Of a stretch of DNA of 64,000 nt, positions 47,605 to 56,617 are shown one piece after another. The DNA is from Sphingobium yanoikuyae (GTDB taxonomy: Bacteria; Pseudomonadota; Alphaproteobacteria; Sphingomonadales; Sphingomonadaceae), in the NCBI RefSeq assembly GCF_034424525.1, contig NZ_CP139979.1, forward strand, positions 1,116,001 through 1,180,000, given 5' to 3'. The first letter of the stretch is position 1. Each line of letters starts with the position of its first letter. The notes beneath the pieces are model-generated. The model saw only the letters and a program-made list of their open reading frames with translations. It was not told the origin of the DNA and searched no databases. A program made the translations under genes and the position numbers.

Positions 47605-47990
47605 TGGACGTGACGCGGATCGAGACCGACAAGGCACCGGCGCCCGCCGGCCATTATGCGCAGGCGACGATTGCCAATGGCTTCGTCTTTGTGTCGGGGC
47701 AATTGCCGGTGGTGGTGGGGCAGGGGCCGCGCAGCGACCTGTCGTTTGAGGATCAGGCACGGCTGGCGATCGGCAACATGCTGGCGATCCTGGCAGAGGC
47801 GGGATGTGGGCCGGAACGGATCGCGCGCGTCACCGCCTATATCGTCGGCGTCGAGAATTGGCCGCGTTTCAATGCCATCTATGCAGAGATGATGGGGGAT
47901 GCCCGGCCGGCGCGCACGGTGGTGCCCGCGCCCGAACTCCATCATGGCTGTCTGGTCGAGGTGGACGCGATCGGTCTGCTGCCGGGCTGA
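47604..47990 (+). CDS. RidA family enamine/imine deaminase
   Basis: RidA proteins hydrolyse reactive enamines such as 2-aminoacrylate. The 128-residue protein has NGFVFVSGQLPVV near its start and the RTVVPAPELHHGCLVEVDAI ending typical of the family, with the conserved Arg in ARPARTVV. GGAGG at 47593-47597 is correctly spaced for ATG 47604, which overlaps the upstream stop (TGATG). Coupling to a PLP dehydratase makes functional sense. Confidence 0.9.
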   Translation: MDVTRIETDKAPAPAGHYAQATIANGFVFVSGQLPVVVGQGPRSDLSFEDQARLAIGNMLAILAEAGCGPERIARVTAYIVGVENWPRFNAIYAEMMGDARPARTVVPAPELHHGCLVEVDAIGLLPG

Positions 47991-48061
47991 CTACGACCAT
48001 GGGAGCGCTATCTTTCCGTCGCCGCCTGTCCTAGCGATAGGCGAGCGAAGGAGACAGGCGG

Positions 48062-48829
48062 ATGAGAAACAAGGTCGGGGCACTCATCGCCCTGATGGCG
48101 CTGTCGGTGCCCGCAGCGGTGCAGGCGGAGGACCAGTATAAGCTGCTCGTCCTCGCCATCCCGAACAAATATCATTATGAATATATACCGATCGCGCGCG
48201 ACAGCCTGGAGCATCTGGGCAAACTGCATGATTTCAGCTTCACCTGGGCCAACAATACGTCGGTCTTCGACGGCGATCTCAGCCAATATGCGGCGGTGAT
48301 GTTCCTCAACACGCCGGGCGAGGAACTGACCCCAGCCCAGCGCGCGAGGTTCGAGGAATATATGCGCGCGGGTGGCAATGCCATCGTCGTGCATCGCGCG
48401 CTCATCACGCCGCCGGGCGAATGGGCCTGGTACGAGAAGATGGTCGGGCGCAGTTTCGTCATCCATCCGATGGTGCAGACTGCGGTGGTGACGCCGACCG
48501 ACAAGGGATTTCCCGCCACCTATGGCCTGCCCGATCGCTGGGTCTGGACCGACGAATATTATGTCACCGCCAACCCCTATAAGGTGACGATCCATCCGGT
48601 GCTGAATGTCGAGGAAAGCAGCTACGACCCGACCAAAATCTGGCCGGGGCAGGTGGCGAAACCGATGGGGCGGGAGCATCCCGTCGCCTGGTATCATGCT
48701 TATGAGAAGGGGCGGGTGTTCGTCACCACGCTGGGCCATAATGGCGAGATGTATCGCGATCCGCGCTATCTCGACCATCTGATGGGCGGCATCTACTGGA
48801 CGGCGACCGGGCGCGGCCAGTTGCCCTGA
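48062..48829 (+). CDS. secreted ThuA domain-containing protein
   Basis: This 255-residue protein starts with a signal peptide (MRNKVGALIALMALSVPAAV) and continues as a ThuA-like, glutamine-amidotransferase-fold domain: KLLVLAIPNKYHYEYIPIA, DLSQYAAVMFLNTPGEELT and VAWYHAYEKGRVFVTTLGHN. ThuA-like proteins are linked to sugar metabolism, with unclear chemistry. GAAGGAGACAGGCGG precedes the ATG. It is convergent with the symporter gene. Confidence 0.88.
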   Translation: MRNKVGALIALMALSVPAAVQAEDQYKLLVLAIPNKYHYEYIPIARDSLEHLGKLHDFSFTWANNTSVFDGDLSQYAAVMFLNTPGEELTPAQRARFEEYMRAGGNAIVVHRALITPPGEWAWYEKMVGRSFVIHPMVQTAVVTPTDKGFPATYGLPDRWVWTDEYYVTANPYKVTIHPVLNVEESSYDPTKIWPGQVAKPMGREHPVAWYHAYEKGRVFVTTLGHNGEMYRDPRYLDHLMGGIYWTATGRGQLP

Positions 48830-48830
48830 C

Positions 48831-48862
48831 GGCGGCGCGGAACACCCGCGCCGCCCGGTTTT
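48831..48862. terminator. bidirectional terminator
   Basis: A perfect 10-bp stem GGCGGCGCGG / CCGCGCCGCC with a 5-nt loop, followed by CGGTTTT on the plus strand, lies between convergent genes. Confidence 0.75.
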
Positions 48863-48865
48863 CGA

Positions 48866-50167
48866 TCAGGCGGCGACCAGTTCGCCTTCGCCATAATAGG
48901 CGCTCTCGTCGAGAATGCCCTCGCGCTTGGCGACGATCACGCCGACCAGCACCTGGCCCGCAACGTTGACGGCGGTGCGGCCCATGTCGAGGATCGGGTC
49001 GATCGCCAGCAGCAGGCCGGCGCCTTCCAGCGGCAGGCCGAGCGTCGAGAGGGTGAGGGTCAGCATCACGATCGCGCCGGTCAGGCCAGCCGTGGCGGCC
49101 GAGCCGATGACCGATACGAAGACGATCAGCACATAGTCGATGAAATGCAGCGGGATGCCATAGAAGCCCGCGACAAAGATCGCCGCCAGCGCCGGATAGA
49201 TGGAGGCGCAGCCGTCCATCTTGGTGGTCGAGGCGAGCGGGATGGCGAAGGCGGCATAGCCCTTGTCGACACCCAGCCGCTCGGTCACGGTCTCGGTCAC
49301 CGGAAGGGTGCCGACCGACGAGCGCGAAACGAAGGCAAGCTGGATCGCCGGCCAGGCCTTGGCGAAGAAGGGGCCGGGTTTCAGGCCATTGGCGATCAGC
49401 AGCAGCGGATAGACCACCAGCAGGACGAGGCCGAGGCCGAGATAGATGGCGGCGGTGAAGGTGCCGAGCTGCGCCAGCGCGCTCCAGCCATAGGTGGCGA
49501 TCGCGGTACCGATCAGCGCGGCCGAACCGATCGGCGTCAGGCGGATGACCCAGCCCAGGATTGCACGGACGACGGCGAGCAGCGAGCGGACGAAGGAGAG
49601 GAAGGGCTCCGCCTTGTCGCCGACCTTGAGCGTGGCGAGGCCGACCGCGATCGAGATGACCAGCAATTGCAGGATGTTGAACGAGATGCTGGTGCTGGCG
49701 CTGCCGTCGGTGATCTTGGTGCTGCCGGACAGGGCCAGGCTGTTGCCGGGGACCAGGCCTTTCAGGAAATCGAGCCAGCCGCCGACCGAATCCGCCTTGC
49801 CCATGGCGAGCGCGGTGCCGTGCAGGCCCGCGCCCGGCTGGACGATCAGGCCGATGGCAAGGCCGATGCTGACCGCGATCAGCGCGGTGATCGCGAACCA
49901 CAGCAGGGTCTGGCCGGCGAGACGGGCGGCATTGTCGAGTGCGCGCAGATTGGCGATCGACGCGACGATCGCGGCGAACACCAGAGGCGGCACGATAGCC
50001 TTCAAGAGCGAGACGAAGATCGATCCGACCGTCTTGAGCGTGGTCGCCAGCCAGTTGAGGTCGCCATCGGGGCCTGCGCCGATCTGGCGCGCGACGAGAC
50101 CGAGGGCAAGGCCCACGATCATGCCGAGCAGAACCTGGAAGCCGAAGCTGCGATAATTGAGGGCCAT
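48866..50167 (-). CDS. dicarboxylate/amino acid:cation symporter
   Basis: This is a 433-residue member of the DAACS (GltP/DctA/GltPh) family with eight membrane helices and two re-entrant loops. The hairpin loop 1 serine-rich motif appears as AFVSRSSVGTLP, and the NMDGT-equivalent as ASTTKMDGCA. Substrates are probably Asp, Glu or C4-dicarboxylates coupled to sodium or protons. ATG 50167 (MALNYRSFGF) gives a normal N-terminus. Confidence 0.92.
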   Translation of the reverse strand: MALNYRSFGFQVLLGMIVGLALGLVARQIGAGPDGDLNWLATTLKTVGSIFVSLLKAIVPPLVFAAIVASIANLRALDNAARLAGQTLLWFAITALIAVSIGLAIGLIVQPGAGLHGTALAMGKADSVGGWLDFLKGLVPGNSLALSGSTKITDGSASTSISFNILQLLVISIAVGLATLKVGDKAEPFLSFVRSLLAVVRAILGWVIRLTPIGSAALIGTAIATYGWSALAQLGTFTAAIYLGLGLVLLVVYPLLLIANGLKPGPFFAKAWPAIQLAFVSRSSVGTLPVTETVTERLGVDKGYAAFAIPLASTTKMDGCASIYPALAAIFVAGFYGIPLHFIDYVLIVFVSVIGSAATAGLTGAIVMLTLTLSTLGLPLEGAGLLLAIDPILDMGRTAVNVAGQVLVGVIVAKREGILDESAYYGEGELVAA

Positions 50168-50361
50168 GATGGCATTTTTCCTTTGGACGACCGGCGCGCT
50201 ATATCGGATGGCATCTGTCCGATTGCGCGCAAGCAATTCTTTCAAGGGGTTCAGTGCGGATAAGGTGGCCCTCTTTCCGCGCGCCGTCCGATCAAACGCA
50301 TGGAACGGCACGATCCGCTATGCCACAATCGTCGCTCGGGTCCATCAGGGAGTATAAATAT

Positions 50362-51744
50362 ATGCAATTGCGGGGGATATTGCTGGCAGGGGCGATGCTG
50401 GCAGGAGGGGGGCTGGCAATGCCAGTCGGGGCGCAGGCGGCAGCGGATGCGGGCGTGGCCAAGGAGATATTGAAGCGATCGGTCGCCTTCAAAACGGTCG
50501 AGGGCTCGGGGCAGGTGCCCGGGCTGGCCGCCTATTATGCCTCGGTGCTGAAGCAGGCGGGCTTTGCCGATGGGGATATCGTCATCACCCCGATGGGCGA
50601 GACCGCGACGCTGGCGGCGACGATCAAGGGGCGCGACCCCAGCCTGAAGCCGATGCTGATGATCGGCCATATGGACGTGGTGGCCGCCAACCGCGCCGAC
50701 TGGACGCGCGATCCCTTCGTTCCGGTCGAGGAGGATGGTTATATTTTCGGGCGCGGCTCGGAAGATAATAAATATGATGTCGCGATGATGGTCGCGACGC
50801 TGGCGCAGCTCAAGAAGGAGGGCTGGACCCCGCGCCGCACCGTCATCCTGCTCTTGTCGGGCGACGAGGAGACCAACATGATCACCACCAAGGCGCTGGC
50901 GGCCAAGTATAAGGATGCCGAGCTGCTGCTGAACGGCGATGGCGGTGGCGGCCTGCTCGACGAGAGTGGCAAGCCCGTCCTCTACCAGTTGCAGGCGGGC
51001 GAGAAGACCTATGCCGATTTCGAGATCGGCTTCACCGATCCGGGCGGTCATTCGAGCGCGCCGACGCCGGGCAACCCGATCTATCGGCTGGCCAAGGCGA
51101 TCGACCGGATCGCGGCCTATCAGTTCCCGCCGATGATCAACGAGCTGACCAAGGCGTCGCTCAGCCTGTCGGCGCAGCGGATCGGCGGCGACGTGGGGGA
51201 AGCGATGCGTCTCTATGCCGCGACCCAGGATCCGGCTTCTGCGGAACTATTGTCGAGCCGACCGGAATTTGTCGGGCAGGTGCGCACCACTTGCGTCGCG
51301 ACCATGCTGTCGGGCGGCCATGCGCTCAATGCCCTGCCGCAGAGCGCCAAGGTCAGCGTCAATTGCCGCATCTTCCCCGGCGTGAAGATCGACGACGTGA
51401 AGGCGCAACTGGTCAAGGTGGTGGAGGATCAAAGCGCGACCTTCACCACGCTCAACGACCCGACCGGCAGCGATGCCTCGCCGTTGCGCGACGATGTGGT
51501 GAAGGCCGTGGCCGCCGCGATCAAGGCGCGCTCGCCCGCGATCACGGTGATGCCGGGCATGTCGGCCGGCGCAACCGACAGCCTTTATTTCCGCGCGCTG
51601 GGCGTGCCCAGCTATGGCGTCTCCAGCCTGTTCATGAAGGCCGAGGACGGCTTTGCCCATGGCCTGAATGAACGGGTGCCGGTGGCGGGTATCGCCGCAT
51701 CACTGGCCCAGTGGGACAGCGTGGTGCGGGCGCTGGCCAAGTAA
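50362..51744 (+). CDS. exported M20 family metallopeptidase
   Basis: This 460-residue protein has a signal peptide (MQLRGILLAGAMLAGGGLAM) and an M20/M25/M40 catalytic domain. Zinc-binding motifs are GHMDVVAA, GRGSEDNKYD and LSGDEETNM, with the dimerisation lid beginning near FTDPGGHSSAPTPGNPIY. A final FAHGLNERV supplies the last ligand. It likely hydrolyses peptides or acylated amino acids in the periplasm. ATG 50362 follows CAGGGAG. Confidence 0.9.
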   Translation: MQLRGILLAGAMLAGGGLAMPVGAQAAADAGVAKEILKRSVAFKTVEGSGQVPGLAAYYASVLKQAGFADGDIVITPMGETATLAATIKGRDPSLKPMLMIGHMDVVAANRADWTRDPFVPVEEDGYIFGRGSEDNKYDVAMMVATLAQLKKEGWTPRRTVILLLSGDEETNMITTKALAAKYKDAELLLNGDGGGGLLDESGKPVLYQLQAGEKTYADFEIGFTDPGGHSSAPTPGNPIYRLAKAIDRIAAYQFPPMINELTKASLSLSAQRIGGDVGEAMRLYAATQDPASAELLSSRPEFVGQVRTTCVATMLSGGHALNALPQSAKVSVNCRIFPGVKIDDVKAQLVKVVEDQSATFTTLNDPTGSDASPLRDDVVKAVAAAIKARSPAITVMPGMSAGATDSLYFRALGVPSYGVSSLFMKAEDGFAHGLNERVPVAGIAASLAQWDSVVRALAK

Positions 51745-51758
51745 CGGTTGTCCCCACT

Positions 51759-51855
51759 CCGTTCGGGCTGAGCGAAGTCGAAGCCCGACACTGAGCGAAG
51801 CGAAGTGGCCTCCAGATGGTCGGCCGTGCCCTTCGACTTCGCTCAGGGCGAACGG
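51759..51855. repeat. inverted repeat between convergent genes
   Basis: Arms 51759-51783 and 51831-51855 match at 23 of 25 positions (core TGAGCGAAGTCGAAG). The element fills the gap between the M20 gene and leuA and could act as a terminator for both. Confidence 0.7.
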
Positions 51856-51862
51856 ATGGATA

Positions 51863-53536
51863 TCAGCCCCGCACGGCCACCGCATTGGCGGCCGAGAGGA
51901 CGGCCTTGACCGAAGCGGTCGCCACGTCGCTGTCGGTGCCGATGCCGAAGACGGTGCGGCCGTCGGCGGTGCGGCATTCGACATAGGCGGCGGCGTTCAC
52001 GTCGGTGCCGGCGCCGATAGCGTGCTCATTATAGTCGGCGACATCCAGCACCACGCCCAGTTCGTCGCGCAGCGCAGCCAGCACCGACGAGATGAGGCCG
52101 TTGCCGCGGCCCGAGATCGAGCGCTCGCCACCTTCATGAACGATCTTGCCGGTGAAGATGCGGTCGCCCGCACTGCCGCTCTCATGATAGTCGATCAGGC
52201 TGTAGGCTTGGTCGCCGGTCTGGTGATAATAGTCGTCGAACGCGGCCGAGATATCGGCGGCATTGAGTTCGCGGCTCGACTGGTCGGCCAGCGCCTGCAC
52301 CACCTTCGAGAAGTCGGCCTGCATCCGCTTCGGCAGCTTGTAACCCTTGTCCTGCTGCAGCACCCAGGCGACGCCGCCCTTGCCCGACTGCGAATTGACG
52401 CGGATCACCGCTTCATAGTCGCGGCCCAGATCCTTGGGATCGATCGGCAGATAGGGGACGTTCCAGAACAGGTCGTTGCGCGCTTCCTGTGCGGCAAAAC
52501 CCTTCTTGATTGCGTCCTGATGCGACCCTGAGAAGGCGGTGAACACCAGTTCGCCGGCATAAGGGTGGCGCGGGTGGACCGGCAGCTGGTTGCAATATTC
52601 GACGGTCTGGATGACTTCATCGATGTCGCTGAAGTCCAGTTCCGGGTCGACGCCCTGCGTGTACATGTTGAGCGCGACGGTCACCAAGTCGCAATTGCCC
52701 GTGCGTTCGCCATTACCGAACAGGCAGCCTTCGACGCGGTCGGCGCCGGCCATGATGCCCAGTTCGGCGGCGGCGACGCCGGTGCCCCGGTCATTATGGG
52801 TGTGCAGCGAGATCACCACGCTGTCACGGCGCGAGATGTTGCGGCAGATCCATTCGATCTGGTCGGCATAGATGTTGGGGGTCGCGCACTCGACGGTGGC
52901 GGGCAGGTTCAGGATCAGCGGCCGATCCGGTGTCGGCTGCAGGATGTCCATCACCGCCTCGCAACATTCCAGGCTGAAATCCAGCTCGGCGGTCGAGAAG
53001 GTTTCGGGGCTATATTCGAAATGCCAGTCGGTGTCGGGCATGCGCGCCGCATTGTCGCGCAGCAGCTTGGCGGCGTTGATCGCGATCTGCTTGATTTCCG
53101 GCCGTTCCATTTGGAACACGATGTTGCGCCAGGCCGGCGAGATCGCGTTATAGACATGGACGATGGCTTGCTTCGCTCCGCGCAGGCTTTCGAAGGTGGT
53201 GGCGATCAGGTCTTCGCGCGCCTGGGTCAGCACCTGGGGCATGACATCGTCGGGGATGGCGCCTTCCTTGACCAGGCCCGAGATGAAGTCGAACTCGGTC
53301 GCGCCGGCGGCGGGGAAGCCGACCTCGATCTCCTTGACGCCGACCTTGACCAGCAGGTCGAAGAAGCGGCGCTTCTTTTCCGCATTCATCGGGTCGATCA
53401 GCGACTGGTTGCCGTCGCGCATGTCGGTCGATAGCCAGCGGGGCGCCTTGGTGATGACCTTGGACGGCCATTGGCGATTGGGCAGGTCCACCTGGGGGAA
53501 GGGGCGGTATTTCTGCGAAGGATCGGTCAGCATCAT
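51863..53536 (-). CDS. leuA: 2-isopropylmalate synthase
   Basis: LeuA condenses acetyl-CoA and 2-oxoisovalerate, the first step to leucine. The 557-residue protein is the long LeuA type. The catalytic DmpG-like domain has [15 protein letters not shown], with the metal-site Arg-Asp, and [20 protein letters not shown]. The C-terminal regulatory domain (from about 440) binds leucine and ends [19 protein letters not shown] putative leader peptide and pairing regions lie in the 170 nt upstream. Confidence 0.96.
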   Translation of the reverse strand: MMLTDPSQKYRPFPQVDLPNRQWPSKVITKAPRWLSTDMRDGNQSLIDPMNAEKKRRFFDLLVKVGVKEIEVGFPAAGATEFDFISGLVKEGAIPDDVMPQVLTQAREDLIATTFESLRGAKQAIVHVYNAISPAWRNIVFQMERPEIKQIAINAAKLLRDNAARMPDTDWHFEYSPETFSTAELDFSLECCEAVMDILQPTPDRPLILNLPATVECATPNIYADQIEWICRNISRRDSVVISLHTHNDRGTGVAAAELGIMAGADRVEGCLFGNGERTGNCDLVTVALNMYTQGVDPELDFSDIDEVIQTVEYCNQLPVHPRHPYAGELVFTAFSGSHQDAIKKGFAAQEARNDLFWNVPYLPIDPKDLGRDYEAVIRVNSQSGKGGVAWVLQQDKGYKLPKRMQADFSKVVQALADQSSRELNAADISAAFDDYYHQTGDQAYSLIDYHESGSAGDRIFTGKIVHEGGERSISGRGNGLISSVLAALRDELGVVLDVADYNEHAIGAGTDVNAAAYVECRTADGRTVFGIGTDSDVATASVKAVLSAANAVAVRG

Positions 53537-53580
53537 GGGATCAAACTACTTCCTGGCTCGGGACGCTATGGCGCGCTCCG

Positions 53581-53721
53581 GGGTACGACTTGACTGTGAT
53601 GAATGCCCTTAGGCGGATCGACGCTGCCCTTAGCCGGAAGGCAGCACAAAAGCCACGCCTAAGGGCGTGTAAGTCGTAGCAGGGTAAGAAGCGCGACGCT
53701 CTGCATGATGGATGCGCCCAT
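53581..53721 (-). promoter_or_regulatory. putative leucine attenuator of leuA
   Basis: On the minus strand a short ORF (53721 or 53706 to 53659) ends MQSVALLTLLRLTRP. Its five Leu codons are CTT, CTT, CTG, CTA and CTT, mostly rare in this genome. The segment CCCTTAG, which contains the leader stop codon, can pair with CTAAGGG at 53626-53632 or with CTAAGGG at 53606-53612, so these structures exclude each other. A separate hairpin GCTGCC/GGCAGC spans 53623-53645. No T run follows, and the leader lacks a strong ribosome-binding site. Confidence 0.6.
53659..53706 (-). CDS. leucine-rich leader peptide (15 aa)
   Basis: The 15-codon ORF encodes MQSVALLTLLRLTRP with one third leucine. It could start five codons earlier (53721), adding MGASI. 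It precedes leuA by 122 nt and overlaps the pairing segment of the leader. No other role is visible for it. Translation is inferred only from codon content and position. Confidence 0.55.
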   Translation of the reverse strand: MQSVALLTLLRLTRP

Positions 53722-53731
53722 AACGCGAAAT

Positions 53732-53755
53732 GGGGCCGACTTGCAAGCCGGCCCC
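53732..53755 (-). terminator. putative yceI terminator
   Basis: GGGGCCG and CGGCCCC pair across a short loop, 31 bp past the yceI stop. The A5/T3 flanks are weak on the minus strand, so strength is uncertain. Confidence 0.5.
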
Positions 53756-53786
53756 GCATTTTTGACAGAAAATGTCGTGCGCGCGC

Positions 53787-54407
53787 TTATTTCTGGAACG
53801 CGACGATGATCTTCAGTTCGACATTGTCGCCGACGACGGGAACGAAGCCGCCCATGCCGAAATCGCTGCGCTTGATCGTACCGGTCGCGACGAAGCCGAC
53901 ATTTTCCTTCTTGTTCATCGGGTTCGCACCGGCGCCATAGAATTCGGCATCCAGCGTCACCGGCTTGGTGATGCCCTTGATGGTCAGGTTGCCGGTGATG
54001 TCCGCGCCGGTCGCGCCGTCGGGCTTCACGCCGGTCGACACGAAGGTCGCGGTCGGGAACTTGGCTGCGTCGAAAAATTCGGGCTTGGCGAGATGCTCGT
54101 TCAGCGCCGGGATGCCGGTGGTGAGGTTGGCGATCGGCAGGGTGATCGACACCTTCGAAGCCGAGAGGTTGGCCTTGTCCAGCGTCAGCGTGCCGGTCGG
54201 CTGGGTGATGACGCCCATATTGTTGGTGAAGCCCATATGGTCATAGGCGAAGACGATCTGGGTGTGGCTGGGTTCGATGCTATAGGTGCCGCCGGTGACC
54301 TTGGCGACATCCTTGCTGCCGGGGACGGCCATCGGGGCCTGGGCGATGACAACAGTGCCGCCGGCGACCGCGATCAGGGCAGCGGCAGAGATCAGATATT
54401 TGCGCAT
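53787..54407 (-). CDS. YceI family periplasmic protein
   Basis: This 206-residue protein has a signal peptide (MRKYLISAAALIAVAGGTVV) and the YceI lipocalin-like fold: GTYSIEPSHTQIVFAYDHMG, FPTATFVSTGVKP and GNLTIKGITKPVTLDAEFYG. YceI proteins bind isoprenoid-type lipids in the periplasm. ATG 54407 fits the signal peptide; the longer reading includes repeat sequence and is rejected. Confidence 0.93.
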   Translation of the reverse strand: MRKYLISAAALIAVAGGTVVIAQAPMAVPGSKDVAKVTGGTYSIEPSHTQIVFAYDHMGFTNNMGVITQPTGTLTLDKANLSASKVSITLPIANLTTGIPALNEHLAKPEFFDAAKFPTATFVSTGVKPDGATGADITGNLTIKGITKPVTLDAEFYGAGANPMNKKENVGFVATGTIKRSDFGMGGFVPVVGDNVELKIIVAFQK

Positions 54408-54518
54408 GGGAAACGCTCTCCAAAAGCATTCAAAGGACGCGGCACAGAATATGCCACGTCCCTCGATTGTTCCAGAGGCGTAACCGGAAACGGATCGTTC
54501 CGGTTTGCCGCTATTTCT

Positions 54519-54635
54519 CCCCTCCCTTTTCAGGGAGGGGCAGGGGGTGGGTGCGCCGCACTTGCGGCGCCAATTCGCTAGGGCACAGCTCGCTACGCTC
54601 GCACCCACCCCAACCCCTCCCTGGAAGGGAGGGGC
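54519..54635. repeat. gene-less relative of the DUF559 repeat element
   Basis: The arms at 54519-54554 and 54601-54635 are inverted copies of the CCCCTCCCTT...AAGGGAGGGG hairpin plus GGGGTGGGTG tail found around the DUF559 gene at 23199-23628. The 46-nt interior has a GCGCCGCA/TGCGGCGC hairpin and no ORF. It lies 10 bp from the ilvC stop and fills most of the gap to yceI. Confidence 0.8.
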
Positions 54636-54645
54636 TGCTATCCGC

Positions 54646-55701
<1,056 letters not shown>

Positions 55702-55754
55702 TTAGACAATAGTGGTGGAAAGAAACGCCGCCTGTGACGGCGCGGAATGGAATA

Positions 55755-56270
55755 TCAGGCCGGCTCCTTGCCGCGGATCAGGCCGGCAACGCCGGTGCGA
55801 CCGACCTCGACCAGGCCGATCTGGCGCATCAGGCCGACGAAATTGTCGATCTTCTCGGTCGTGCCGGTAATCTCGAAGATGAAGCTCTCGATCGTCGTGT
55901 CGACCACCTTGGCACGGAACACGTCGGCCAGGCGCAGCGCCTCGATCCGGTCTTCGCCGGTGCCGGCGACCTTGACCAGCGCCAGTTCGCGCTCGACGAA
56001 CGGGCCGGCGTCGGTCAGGTCGGTGACCTTGTGGACCGGGACCAGCCGGTCGAGCTGGGCGATGATCTGGTCGATCACCTTGGGCGGGCCGTTGGTGACG
56101 ATGGTGATGCGGCTGATCGCATGATCGTCGGTAATGTCGGCCACGGTCAGGCTGTCGATATTATAGCCGCGCGCGGTGAACAGGCCGGCGATGCGGGCCA
56201 ATATGCCCGCCTCGTTCGACACCGTCAGCGACAGGACGTGCCGCTCGCTCTGTTCTTCGTGGATATGCAT
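55755..56270 (-). CDS. ilvN: acetolactate synthase small (regulatory) subunit
   Basis: This is the regulatory subunit of acetohydroxyacid synthase. The 171-residue protein has an N-terminal ACT domain (HVLSLTVSNEAGILARIAGL; GYNIDSLTVADI) that binds valine and a C-terminal domain (AKVVDTTIESFIFEITGTTE). ATG 56270 overlaps the stop of an unrelated small gene lying between it and ilvB. The symbol ilvH is also used for this subunit. Confidence 0.95.
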   Translation of the reverse strand: MHIHEEQSERHVLSLTVSNEAGILARIAGLFTARGYNIDSLTVADITDDHAISRITIVTNGPPKVIDQIIAQLDRLVPVHKVTDLTDAGPFVERELALVKVAGTGEDRIEALRLADVFRAKVVDTTIESFIFEITGTTEKIDNFVGLMRQIGLVEVGRTGVAGLIRGKEPA

Positions 56271-56617
56271 CAGATGCTGTTCCCGTCTTCCATTTCTTCG
56301 CGCTCGGGGCGCGGCGAGATCATGCCGATAAAGGCATAGTGCCAATCATCGTCCTGCGGGTGGGCGAGGCGGACGGGGAAGGCCGTCACCGCGTCGAACA
56401 TCCGCAGAAGATGTTCGCCCACATAGCGTGGGCCGGCCAGCAGCCGATCGACCTGCAGGCCATGATATTCGAACCCGCTATCCAGATGCACTTCCCATTC
56501 CTCATTGTCGGGGTCAGCATGGTCGCTGGTCCAGCCGGTGAGTTCGGTCGTGCCTGTGATCCGTTCGAAATCCCAGGGTTCGGTCACGAAAATGCGGACC
56601 TTGGCGGGGGTGATCAC
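56270..56617 (-). CDS. small hypothetical protein between ilvB and ilvN
   Basis: This 115-residue acidic soluble protein (KVRIFVTEPWDFERITGTTE; EWEVHLDSGFEYHGLQVDRL; DDDWHYAFIGMISPRPER) is of no family I can name. Its GTG start at 56617 overlaps the ilvB stop by 4 bp and its TGA overlaps the ilvN ATG by 1 bp. Translation of both synthase subunits is therefore coupled through it. Position suggests a link to the synthase, but none is shown. Confidence 0.75.
   Translation of the reverse strand: MITPAKVRIFVTEPWDFERITGTTELTGWTSDHADPDNEEWEVHLDSGFEYHGLQVDRLLAGPRYVGEHLLRMFDAVTAFPVRLAHPQDDDWHYAFIGMISPRPEREEMEDGNSI

Noticed and set aside
51759..51855. Inverted repeat near leuA considered as an attachment site
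   Set aside because: No integrase or duplicated flank; it is a common type of intergenic palindrome between convergent genes.
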